A stretch of DNA of 64,000 bases from Streptomyces pilosus (GTDB lineage: Bacteria; Actinomycetota; Actinomycetes; Streptomycetales; Streptomycetaceae), in NCBI RefSeq assembly GCF_014649835.1, contig NZ_BMTU01000007.1, forward strand, positions 248,001-312,000, read 5' to 3'. The notes under the pieces were generated by a model. It did no database searches. It was not told the DNA's origin and was given only the letters and a program-made list of their open reading frames with translations. Made by a program: the position numbers and the translations under genes. Every line of letters starts with the position of its first letter. Positions within the stretch are counted from its first letter, which is position 1. This document shows positions 56,601 through 64,000 of this stretch, piece by piece.

Positions 56601-57719
56601 TCAGTCCTTGCCGGCCGACTCCTCCAGCGCCTTCAGCGCCGGGTCGAGGACGACGTCCTCGCCGCGGGACTCCGTCGTCGGGTCCTCCGGGAAGTGGCAG
56701 GCCGTCAGGTGGCCGTCACGGTTGCCGGAGATCTGCACCAGCGGCGGCTCGTCGGTCGCGCACTTGTCCTGCGCCTTCCAGCAGCGGGTGCGGAAGCGGC
56801 AGCCGGACGGCGGCATGATCGGCGAGGGGACGTCACCGTAGAGGCGGATGCGCTCCCGGTTCTCCGTCTCGTCGTCCATCGCCACCTCGGGCACGGCCGA
56901 CAGCAGCGCGTGGGTGTAGGGGTGGCGGGGCCGGTTGTAGATGGAGTCCCGGTCGCCGACCTCGACCACCTTGCCGAGGTACATCACGGCCACGCGCTGC
57001 GAGAAGTGCCGGACCACCGCGAGGTCGTGGGCGATGAACAGGAAGGCGATGCCCAGCTCGTCCTGGACCTTCTGCAGCAGGTTGACGACCTGCGCCTGGA
57101 TGGAGACGTCCAGGGCGGAGACCGGCTCGTCCGCGACGATCAGCTTCGGGTTGAGCGCCAGGGCACGGGCGACGCCGATGCGCTGGCGCTGACCGCCGGA
57201 GAACTCGTGCGGGAAGCGGTTGTAGTGCTCGGGGTTGAGGCCGACGAGCTCGAGCAGCTCGCGGACCCGCTTCTCCCGGCCGCCCGCGGGGTCGATCCCG
57301 TTGACCTCCATCGGCGACTTGATGATGGTGCCGACGGTCTGCCGCGGGTTCAGCGACGAGTACGGGTCCTGGAAGATCATCTGGATCTCGGAGCGGACCG
57401 GTGCGAGCTGCTTGCGCTTGGCGTGCGTGATGTCCTGGCCCGCGTACTCGATCCGGCCGCCGGTCGGCTCCAGCAGCCGGGTGATGAGCCGGCCGGTGGT
57501 CGACTTGCCGCAGCCCGACTCACCCACCAGTCCGACGCTCTCGCCGACGCCGACGGTCAGGTCGACGTTGTCGACGGCCTGGACGGCGCCGACCTTCCGC
57601 TTGATCGGAAAGCCGCCGTAGATCGGGAAGTGCTTGGTCAGGCCCTCCACCTTCAGCAGCGTCTCGGTGGACGCGCCGGTGGAGCCCTGCTGTGCGGGGA
57701 GGGTGAGGTTGTCGCTCAT
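56601..57719 (-). CDS. bldKE: Oligopeptide ABC ATPase, BldKE-like (OppF)
   Basis: 372 aa. Walker A GESGCGKST (~69), QMIFQDPYSSLNPR, signature FSGGQRQRIGVARALAL, Walker B LIVADEPVSALD, IAHDLAVVRH, then a Cys-rich tail (PSGCRFRTRCWKAQDKC). It is last in a five-gene run ordered permease, binding protein, permease, ATPase, ATPase, the order of bldKA-E next to typA in S. coelicolor; that operon imports an extracellular peptide signal needed for aerial growth. Name given by order and context. Confidence 0.88.
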   Translation of the reverse strand: MSDNLTLPAQQGSTGASTETLLKVEGLTKHFPIYGGFPIKRKVGAVQAVDNVDLTVGVGESVGLVGESGCGKSTTGRLITRLLEPTGGRIEYAGQDITHAKRKQLAPVRSEIQMIFQDPYSSLNPRQTVGTIIKSPMEVNGIDPAGGREKRVRELLELVGLNPEHYNRFPHEFSGGQRQRIGVARALALNPKLIVADEPVSALDVSIQAQVVNLLQKVQDELGIAFLFIAHDLAVVRHFSQRVAVMYLGKVVEVGDRDSIYNRPRHPYTHALLSAVPEVAMDDETENRERIRLYGDVPSPIMPPSGCRFRTRCWKAQDKCATDEPPLVQISGNRDGHLTACHFPEDPTTESRGEDVVLDPALKALEESAGKD

Positions 57720-57734
57720 GTCTCGGATCTCTCC

Positions 57735-58796
57735 CTAGCGCAGCCGGGGCTGGATCGTGTCGATGAATATGGACTGCTTCTGCTCCGCCGTCAGGTGGCA
57801 GGCAGCGGCCCGGCCCTCGCCGAGCGACGGACGCTCGGTGCTGCACCGGTCCCCCGGCACCTCGCCGGTGAAGGCGCAGCGCGGGTGGAAGGGGCAGCCG
57901 GAGGGCGGGTTCAGCAGGCTGGGCGGGGACCCGGGGATCGGGTTGAGGGCCTGCGAGACGTCGGCGCCGAGACGCGGCATCGAGCTGAGCAGACCCCAGG
58001 TGTAGGGGTGCTTCGGCTGGCGCAGCACCTCACGGACGCTGCCGCGCTCCACGGCCCGGCCCGAGTACATCACCAGCAGGTCGTCGGCCATGTCGGAGAT
58101 GACGCCGAGGTCGTGGGTGATGAAGATGATGCCGGTGCCGAACTCCTGCTGGAGGTCCTTCAGCAGGTCGAGGATCTGCGCCTGCACCGTCACGTCCAGG
58201 GCCGTGGTCGGCTCGTCCGCGATCAGCAGGTCGGGGTCGCAGACCAGCGCCATGGCGATCATGGCGCGCTGGCGCATACCGCCGGAGAACTGGTGCGGGT
58301 AGTCGTCCACCCGGGACTCGGGCTGCGGGATGCCGACCTTGGTCAGCATCTCGATCGCCCGCGCCCGCGCCTCCTTCTTGGAGGCGCCGGTGTGCTTCAT
58401 GTACGGCTCGGCGATCTGCCGGCCCACCGTGTAGTACGGCGAGAGCGCCGTCAGCGGGTCCTGGAAGATCATCGCGACCTTGTTGCCGCGGAGCTTCTCC
58501 AGCTCCTTCTCGGGGGCGGTGACCAGGTCCCGTCCCTCGAGGAGGATCTCACCCTCGACGGTGGTGCTCTTGGGGTTGTGCAGACCGAGGACGGTCAGGT
58601 TGGTCACGGACTTGCCGGAGCCCGACTCGCCGACGATGCCGAGGGTCTTGCCGCGCTCGACGTCGAAGGACAGCCCGTCGACCGCCTTGACGATGCCGTC
58701 CTCGGTGGAGAACCGCACCCGCAGGTCGCGGACCGAGAGGAAGGAGTCCGGCCCGGTCGGGGCCTTCTCGCCTTCGGTCTTGGTCAGTGTGGTCAC
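57735..58796 (-). CDS. bldKD: Oligopeptide ABC ATPase, BldKD-like (OppD)
   Basis: 353 aa. Walker A GESGSGKSV (~54), AMIFQDPLTALSPYY, signature FSGGMRQRAMIAMALVC, Walker B LLIADEPTTALD, THDLGVISD, and a C-terminal Cys pair (PPSGCPFHPRCAF). ATG, 10 bases downstream of the permease and 15 bases before the BldKE-like gene. Confidence 0.88.
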   Translation of the reverse strand: MTTLTKTEGEKAPTGPDSFLSVRDLRVRFSTEDGIVKAVDGLSFDVERGKTLGIVGESGSGKSVTNLTVLGLHNPKSTTVEGEILLEGRDLVTAPEKELEKLRGNKVAMIFQDPLTALSPYYTVGRQIAEPYMKHTGASKKEARARAIEMLTKVGIPQPESRVDDYPHQFSGGMRQRAMIAMALVCDPDLLIADEPTTALDVTVQAQILDLLKDLQQEFGTGIIFITHDLGVISDMADDLLVMYSGRAVERGSVREVLRQPKHPYTWGLLSSMPRLGADVSQALNPIPGSPPSLLNPPSGCPFHPRCAFTGEVPGDRCSTERPSLGEGRAAACHLTAEQKQSIFIDTIQPRLR

Positions 58797-58806
58797 GGTG
58801 ATTCTC

Positions 58807-59784
58807 CTAGCTGAGCCGCACGCGCGGGTCGATGTACGCGTAGACGAGGTCCACGAGGATGTTCAGGAGCAGGATGAAGAACGCCCCGAACAGCATGACG
58901 CCCATGGTCACCGGCAGGTCCTTCGTCAGCGACGAATCCACCGCGAGACGGCCGATACCGGCCAGGTCGAACGTGAACTCCGTGACCACCGCGCCGGACA
59001 GCAGCGCGCTGAGGTCGATACCCAGGATAGTGACGATCGGGATGAGCGAACCGCGCCAGGCGTAGCGGAAGAAGACGTAGCTCTGCTTCATGCCCTTGGC
59101 GCGGGCGGTGCGGACGTGCTCCTCCTGGAGCTGCTCGATCATGGTCGAGCGCGACATACGGGTGTACTGGGCGGTGAAGATGGTCGCCATCACCACCCAC
59201 GGGATCAGCATGCCGGCGGCCCAGGTGAGCGGGTTCTCCGTGAAGGGGTGGTACTTGGGGTTGTCCAGCCAGCCCGTCTGGTAGACGACGATGCCGAGGA
59301 CGATCGGGCCGAGGAAGTAGATCTGGAACGAGCTCAGCACGATGGACGCGCCGCTGACCGCCCTGTCGGCCACCGTGCCGCGCTTCCACGCGGCCAGCAG
59401 GCCGGCGCCGAGGCCCACGATGAGGAAGATCACCAGACCGCCGACCGTCAGCGACAGCGTCAGCGGGAAGCGGTCCAGGATCGAGTCCCAGACGAACTCA
59501 CCGGTGCTGAACGACTGCCCCAGGCAGGGTGCGGCACAGTGACCGGTCGCGAAGTCCCGCCCTGCGACGATGCCCGTCATGAACTCCCAGAACTGGGTGG
59601 TGATGGGCTTGTCCAGCCCGAGGTTCTCGCGGATCACGGCGAGGTTCTCGGGCGAGCAGTTCTTGCCGCAGGACAGCGCAGCGAAGTCCTGAGGAACCGT
59701 ATAGAACAGGAAGAACGTGAAGGCGCCGATCAGGAACATGATGACGACGGCGCCGATCAGCCTGCGGATGAGGAACTGAAGCAT
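58807..59784 (-). CDS. bldKC: Oligopeptide ABC permease, BldKC-like (OppB)
   Basis: 325 aa, six membrane helices. The first periplasmic loop has Cys pairs (SCGKNC; HCAAPC) and the EAA-type loop is RTARAKGMKQSYVFFRYAWRG (~225). Its start is separated from the binding-protein gene by 104 bases with a strong hairpin. Confidence 0.88.
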   Translation of the reverse strand: MLQFLIRRLIGAVVIMFLIGAFTFFLFYTVPQDFAALSCGKNCSPENLAVIRENLGLDKPITTQFWEFMTGIVAGRDFATGHCAAPCLGQSFSTGEFVWDSILDRFPLTLSLTVGGLVIFLIVGLGAGLLAAWKRGTVADRAVSGASIVLSSFQIYFLGPIVLGIVVYQTGWLDNPKYHPFTENPLTWAAGMLIPWVVMATIFTAQYTRMSRSTMIEQLQEEHVRTARAKGMKQSYVFFRYAWRGSLIPIVTILGIDLSALLSGAVVTEFTFDLAGIGRLAVDSSLTKDLPVTMGVMLFGAFFILLLNILVDLVYAYIDPRVRLS

Positions 59785-59833
59785 GGCGGGTGGATGCTCT
59801 CTTCGAAACGCGGCGGCAGGGAGGGGGTACCGT

Positions 59834-59871
59834 CCGCGGGGGTGCGCTCCGCCTGGCGCACACCCCCGCGG
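59834..59871 (-). promoter_or_regulatory. Intra-operonic hairpin between bldKB- and bldKC-like genes
   Basis: 10-bp stem CCGCGGGGGT / ACCCCCGCGG extended by GCGC/GCGC with a 2-base bulge. A stem-loop after the solute-binding gene is a common way to raise its mRNA stability and lower downstream expression. Confidence 0.7.
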
Positions 59872-59888
59872 TCAGCCGAGCTGACGGG

Positions 59889-61691
59889 TTACGGCTGCTT
59901 CAGGTACAGGTCGTTGATGTCGATGTAGCTCGACTCCGTGCTGTACTTGGCGCCACCGATGTTCGAACCGTAGAGCTGGATCTGCTTCGAGTAGTAGACC
60001 GGAGCAGCCGGGTTGATCTCCTCCACCAGACGGTGGTGAGCCTGCTCCCACGTCTTGGCGGCCTCCTCCGGCTCCTGCACCAGGGCCTTCTGGATCAGCT
60101 CGTTCACCTGCGGGTCGTTGACGTGCGAGTAGTTGGACGCGCCGTCGGCGACCAGCTCACCGTCGTAGACCGGGGTGATGACCGTGGACGGGGAGGACCA
60201 GTCCTGGCCCCAGCCGGTCATGTAGATGTCGTACGGGTTGTTCAGCTTGCCGACCTGCTCGTAGAAGCTGGCCCGGTCGATCTCCTTGGCCTGGACGTCG
60301 AAGCCGATCTTCTCGAGCGCGTCCTTGATGATGACCTGCTGCGCCTGGCCACGCGGGGTGTTGGAGTAGGCGTAGGACAGCTTGGTGCCCTCCTTGAAGC
60401 CCGCCTCCTTCAGCAGCGCCTTGGCCTTCTCCGGGTCGCCGTTGGGCTTCTTCAGCTTGCCGAACGGGTCGTACTCGGGGTCGTAGTTCGGCAGGGTCGG
60501 GGCGAGCAGACCGCCGGCGACCTCGCCGCCGTAGCGGCCACCGTCCGCCTGGACCATGGACTGGTTCGGGATGGCGTAGGTGATCGCGTCGCGGATCTTC
60601 TTGTCCTTGACGCGGTCGAGGTTGAAGGTGAGCTGCCACACGTAGGGCTGGTAGCCCTGGACGGTGCGCTTCTTGGCGTTGGCGTCACCGATGACCGTGG
60701 ACATCTGCGCCGGGTCCACCGAGTCGGTGAACTGGATGGCGTTCTTCGCCTCGCCCTGGTCGGCGATCAGACGCTTGGTCTGGCTGGCCTGGTCGATGGT
60801 GGAGCTGAAGTTGTAGCCGTCCACGTACTGGTGACGCACGGCGTCCGTCTTGGCGTCCCACTGGTCGTTCTTGACCAGCTTCATCGACTTGCCCGGCTTG
60901 TACTCGGCGATCTTGTAGGGGCCGAGCGCCTTCGGGGCGTCGTCGTACTTCTCCTTGGTGTCGGCCTTCGCCGGCACGATGGAGTAGCCGGCCATGGCGA
61001 GGGCCTGCGGGAGGTCCGGGCGCGGCTTGTCGAACTTGAAGACGACCGTCTTGTCGTCCGGGGTCTCCAGGACGGTGTCCGGCAGGTGCTTGCCCTTGTA
61101 GGGGCCGTCCGGCAGGGCCTTGCGGTAGTCGTTGCCCGAGAGCCAGGACTGGACGAACGTCGGGCCGTCGAAGATGACCTTCGAGTACAGGCGCTCGATG
61201 GTGTGGCGGACGTCGGCGGACGTGATGGCGTTGCCGTCCTGGTCCTTGATGCCGTCCTTGAGCTTGTACGTCCAGACCTTGCCGCCCTCGGAGGACTGGC
61301 CGGAGTCGGTGGCGATGTCACCGACGACGGTCAGGTTGCCCTTCTCGTCCTCCTGGTAGTTCGTCAGACCGCGGTGGATCAGGTTGGAGAACTGACCCGC
61401 GTCGGAGACGTAGATCTGACCCGGGTCCATGTGGGTCAGGTCCGACTGCATGTAGACGTTGATGAAACCGCCGGACTTGGCGCCGGTGATCTCCTCGGCC
61501 GGACCGTTGGAGGCGGCGGCGTCACCGTAGGCGACAGGATCCTGCTGCTCGGCGGCGTCCTTCTGGTTCTTCGAGTCGTCCTTGCCCTTGCTGCCGCCAC
61601 CGTTGTCGCTGGAGCAGCCGGTCAGCGCCAGCGAGCCGGCCACGATGGCGACGGCGATGGCACGCGCGGTACGCGTTCTGATGGGCTTCAT
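59889..61691 (-). CDS. bldKB: Oligopeptide-binding lipoprotein, BldKB-like
   Basis: 600 aa. Basic signal (KPIRTRTARA), hydrophobic core, lipobox LTGC (Cys ~24), then a polar linker and a family-5 solute-binding domain (VYMQSDLTHMDPGQIYVSD; YKLKDGIKDQDG; EYKPGKSMKLVKND; LNNPYDIYMTGWGQDW). It captures extracellular peptides for the membrane permeases. ATG at 61691 taken as start because it puts the signal right after it; earlier starts add ~8-31 residues. Confidence 0.9.
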   Translation of the reverse strand: MKPIRTRTARAIAVAIVAGSLALTGCSSDNGGGSKGKDDSKNQKDAAEQQDPVAYGDAAASNGPAEEITGAKSGGFINVYMQSDLTHMDPGQIYVSDAGQFSNLIHRGLTNYQEDEKGNLTVVGDIATDSGQSSEGGKVWTYKLKDGIKDQDGNAITSADVRHTIERLYSKVIFDGPTFVQSWLSGNDYRKALPDGPYKGKHLPDTVLETPDDKTVVFKFDKPRPDLPQALAMAGYSIVPAKADTKEKYDDAPKALGPYKIAEYKPGKSMKLVKNDQWDAKTDAVRHQYVDGYNFSSTIDQASQTKRLIADQGEAKNAIQFTDSVDPAQMSTVIGDANAKKRTVQGYQPYVWQLTFNLDRVKDKKIRDAITYAIPNQSMVQADGGRYGGEVAGGLLAPTLPNYDPEYDPFGKLKKPNGDPEKAKALLKEAGFKEGTKLSYAYSNTPRGQAQQVIIKDALEKIGFDVQAKEIDRASFYEQVGKLNNPYDIYMTGWGQDWSSPSTVITPVYDGELVADGASNYSHVNDPQVNELIQKALVQEPEEAAKTWEQAHHRLVEEINPAAPVYYSKQIQLYGSNIGGAKYSTESSYIDINDLYLKQP

Positions 61692-61791
61692 GATGCCGAT
61701 GCACCTACCTGTCATTAGTTGTCCACGAGTGCTGCCTAGCGGTCCGGTAGCCCGGCACGGGGGCGGCAGCTCCCCCACCACCAATGGACGA

Positions 61792-62838
61792 TTACCGTCC
61801 GGTCTTGGGGTCGAATGCGTCCCGGACGGAGTCTCCGAGAAGGTTGAAGGAGAGAACGAACACCACCAGCGCCACGCCCGGGAAGAACATGAACATCGGG
61901 TCCTGCTCGTACACGTCGGCGCCGATGGCGAACATCCGGCCCCAGTCCGGGGTCGGCTCGACGAAGCCGACGCCGATGTACGAGAGGAAGGCGATGGAGA
62001 GGATCGTTCCCGGGAGGATGTAGGTGGCCTGCACCAGGATCGGGGTGACGATGTTCGGCAGGATCTCCTTGCGCACGATGCGCCACGGAGAAGCGCCGGA
62101 CACCTTGGCGGCCTCCACGAACTCCCGCTCGGCGAGCGAGAGTACGGAGCTGCGCACGAGGCGCGCCAGGCCCATCCAGCCGAGGAACCACATCACCAGG
62201 GTGATCGCGACGGCCCGCAGGAAGGTGGGGGTTTCGTCCTGCGGGTCGACGAACATCGCGACCACGACGGGCATGAAGGCGATGAAGAACAGCTGCTGCG
62301 GGAAGGCCAGGAAGAAGTCCGTGACCCGGCCGAGCCAGTAGTCCACCCGGCCGCCGAAGTAGCCCATCACCATGCCGATGACCACGCCGGTGATCACGCA
62401 CAGCGTCGTGACGACCACGGCCATGTACAGCGAGGTCCGCATGCCGTACAGCAGCATCGTGAACACGTCACGGCCCAGCTTCGGCTCCACACCGAACCAG
62501 AACTCGCCCGACATGCCGCCGAAGGATCCGGTCGGCATGGCGAAGTCGTCCAGGAGGAACGGGTAGTCCGGCTCCTGGGCGTACAGCGTGTAGGGGTTCT
62601 TGCCGTACAGCTTCGCGATGAGCGGAGCCGCGGCGGAGACGACGAAGAAGAAAATCACTACGCACGCGGAGACGACCCCGGTACGGTCGCGCTTGAAGCG
62701 CTGCCACATCAACTGGCCGGGGGAACGACCCTCGGGCTGCTTCTCGCCCTTCACGACCGCGTTTTCCGTGGTCGCTGCGAGCTCAGGGTCCAAGACAGCC
62801 GCGGACCCGGAGTCCTCGGCCTTGATTGGACTGGTCAT
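61792..62838 (-). CDS. bldKA: Oligopeptide ABC permease, BldKA-like (OppC)
   Basis: 348 aa. About 45 cytoplasmic residues, then six membrane helices; EAA loop AAKVSGASPWRIVRKEILPN (~230-250) and terminal DSVRDAFDPKTGR, as in OppC. First gene of the operon, divergent from typA. ATG with GGGGGA upstream. Confidence 0.88.
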   Translation of the reverse strand: MTSPIKAEDSGSAAVLDPELAATTENAVVKGEKQPEGRSPGQLMWQRFKRDRTGVVSACVVIFFFVVSAAAPLIAKLYGKNPYTLYAQEPDYPFLLDDFAMPTGSFGGMSGEFWFGVEPKLGRDVFTMLLYGMRTSLYMAVVVTTLCVITGVVIGMVMGYFGGRVDYWLGRVTDFFLAFPQQLFFIAFMPVVVAMFVDPQDETPTFLRAVAITLVMWFLGWMGLARLVRSSVLSLAEREFVEAAKVSGASPWRIVRKEILPNIVTPILVQATYILPGTILSIAFLSYIGVGFVEPTPDWGRMFAIGADVYEQDPMFMFFPGVALVVFVLSFNLLGDSVRDAFDPKTGR

Positions 62839-63280
62839 CGTGTTCGTCCCCCGGGGGGTTGGAGAGTTGAGCGCAGCACAGATACCGGCAGGTTCTGTGG
62901 TTTGGGGGAACTTTCGCCAAGACGGTCAACGCGCGTCAAGGGCGGAAGACATAGGGATCTCCCTACCGTCCATATTTTGAGCAAAAATTGCAAAGATTGA
63001 CACCTTCGCGCGCTTGACATGAAGAATCAGAAAACGGCATTTCGGACAAACAGGTGCACCATTTTGTTTACTTGTCCGAAACGTGTTTCTGTGCACTCCG
63101 ATATCCGAACGGGTCTTCCCGGTTCCCGGAAGCAACAGGCTGCGCACCCGCTCGCGACGGCGGACCCCGCGACGGGCCCGTACCATGGGGTGAGGCCGAG
63201 GCATGTTCAGCCCGGCAGGGCCCGCACACCACAGACGCTCGTGCGGGGCATTCCTCAGCACTCCCGGGAGTACGCCTTTT
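62839..63280. promoter_or_regulatory. Divergent promoter region between bldK-like operon and typA
   Basis: 442 bases, the most AT-rich spacer in the window (about 62960-63090). Two TTGACA boxes (62997-63002 and 63014-63019, 17 bases apart) point to typA; no perfect -10 follows. A 10-bp inverted repeat (next entry) lies inside. Confidence 0.6.
63040..63081. promoter_or_regulatory. Palindromic candidate operator TTTCGGACAA-N22-TTGTCCGAAA
   Basis: Perfect 10-bp inverted repeat at 63040-63049 and 63072-63081, within the AT-rich spacer. Could be a regulator site for bldK-like genes or typA, or an RNA hairpin in the typA leader. Confidence 0.5.
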
Positions 63281-64000
63281 ATGGCCACGCGCCACGACAT
63301 CCGCAACGTCGCCATCGTCGCCCACGTCGACCACGGCAAGACCACCATCGTCGACGGCATGCTCAAGCAGGCCGGCGCCTTCGCCGCCCACCAGCTCGAC
63401 TCTGTCGACGACCGCATGATGGACTCGAACGACCTGGAGCGTGAGAAGGGCATCACGATCCTCGCCAAGAACACGGCGGTGAAGTACCACCCCAAGGACG
63501 GCGGGGAGCCCATCACGATCAACATCATCGACACCCCCGGCCACGCCGACTTCGGTGGCGAGGTCGAGCGCGGCCTGTCGATGGTCGACGGTGTGGTGCT
63601 GCTGGTGGACGCCTCCGAGGGCCCGCTGCCGCAGACCCGCTTCGTGCTGCGCAAGGCGCTCCAGCAGCGGCTGCCGATCATCCTGTGCATCAACAAGACG
63701 GACCGTCCGGACGCCCGCATCGACGAGGTCGTCAACGAGACCTACGACCTCTTCCTCGACCTGGACGCCGACGAGGAGCAGATCGAGTTCCCGATCGTCT
63801 ACGCCTGCGGCCGCGACGGCGTCGCCTCGCTGACCAAGCCGGAGGACGGCACGGTCCCGGCCGACTCCACCAGCCTGGAGCCGTTCTTCTCGACGATCCT
63901 GGACTACATCCCGGCTCCCACCTACGACGAGGCCGCCCCGCTCCAGGCCCACGTCACCAACCTCGACGCCGACAACTTCCTCGGCCGCATCGCCCTGCTC
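63281..64000 (+). CDS. typA: Ribosome-binding GTPase TypA/BipA (partial, C-terminus outside window)
   Basis: 240 residues present. G1 AHVDHGKTT (~14-22), switch region with SNDLEREKGITIL, G3 DTPGHADF (~79), G4 NKTD (~135), a translational GTPase of the BipA/TypA family that helps ribosome assembly and stress growth. ATG start with GGGAG 11 bases upstream. It lies next to the bldK operon as in S. coelicolor; in mycobacteria typA is Rv1165, next to the OppA-like gene lpqW. Confidence 0.93.
   Translation, partial: MATRHDIRNVAIVAHVDHGKTTIVDGMLKQAGAFAAHQLDSVDDRMMDSNDLEREKGITILAKNTAVKYHPKDGGEPITINIIDTPGHADFGGEVERGLSMVDGVVLLVDASEGPLPQTRFVLRKALQQRLPIILCINKTDRPDARIDEVVNETYDLFLDLDADEEQIEFPIVYACGRDGVASLTKPEDGTVPADSTSLEPFFSTILDYIPAPTYDEAAPLQAHVTNLDADNFLGRIALL

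Noticed and set aside
62839..63280. Small genes in the bldK-typA spacer
   Set aside because: No RBS-preceded frame of more than a few codons with typical codon use; region is AT-rich promoter DNA.
1..64000. CRISPR array, tRNA/rRNA genes, insertion sequences, prophage, polyketide or NRPS cluster
   Set aside because: No spaced direct repeats, no tRNA cloverleaf, no transposase, integrase or megasynthase genes seen.

Overview
The window is a contiguous piece of a high-GC actinomycete chromosome, almost certainly Streptomyces. GC content is very high, third positions are nearly all G or C, GTG starts are common, several genes look leaderless, and the gene content is that of a Streptomyces core chromosome: a BldK-type oligopeptide importer next to typA, mshB, an Scr1/DUF397 pair and many actinobacterial DUF families. 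I count 62 protein genes, the first (glycosyltransferase) and last (typA) cut by the window edges. I saw no rRNA, tRNA, CRISPR array, insertion sequence or prophage.

Layout. 1-6.9 kb: partial PelF-like glycosyltransferase; a membrane-anchored protein with a metzincin-like zinc motif coupled to an alpha/beta hydrolase; an acidic 75-aa protein; a TetR regulator; a DUF3107 protein; a small membrane protein; a ferritin-like protein. 7.3-15.6 kb: a DEAD-box helicase with a long repetitive basic tail and an apparent CTG start, an alpha/beta hydrolase, a NYN-domain protein, a 50-aa peptide gene, MarC, a PHP phosphoesterase, a zinc-ribbon protein and a SUFU-like protein. 16.1-28.1 kb: CorA, a soluble MgtE-like protein, a DUF1003 membrane protein, the Mrp Fe-S carrier, TatB, an HtrA-type protease, a ZAS-type anti-sigma factor, an ECF sigma factor and a divergent O-methyltransferase. 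This is the actinobacterial SigE envelope-stress neighbourhood, known in Mycobacterium tuberculosis as Rv1220c-Rv1239c.

28.1-42.8 kb: DUF3117, enoyl-CoA hydratase, 3-methyladenine DNA glycosylase, DivIVA-domain protein, FolP-like protein, LOG-family protein, DapE, a lysozyme-like membrane protein, DapC, 7Fe ferredoxin, GNAT, SirB1-like protein, a large peptidoglycan-binding-domain protein and MshB. These support diaminopimelate (cell wall and lysine), folate-type and mycothiol metabolism. 42.8-50.7 kb: an accessory-looking stretch with a divergent HATPase / Scr1-HTH / DUF397 trio, a large PH-like membrane protein, an amidase, a 64-aa membrane peptide and an S9 peptidase. 50.8-62.8 kb: two complete five-gene oligopeptide ABC importers in tandem on the minus strand; the one next to typA has the BldKA-BldKE gene order. 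The window ends inside the divergent typA (bipA) GTPase gene.

Together the genes make a chromosome-core region rather than an island: envelope stress sensing and quality control, Mg2+/Co2+ handling, cell-wall precursor synthesis, thiol and Fe-S homeostasis, and peptide uptake that in Streptomyces gates aerial development. The less explained parts are the structured corA leader with a possible 15-codon ORF, the non-AUG/GUG starts of two conserved genes, the hairpin between the bldKB- and bldKC-like genes, the palindrome in the bldK-typA spacer, the 50-aa peptide gene, and long low-complexity cytoplasmic extensions on four envelope or RNA proteins. None of these amounts to a clearly new multi-gene system on sequence alone.
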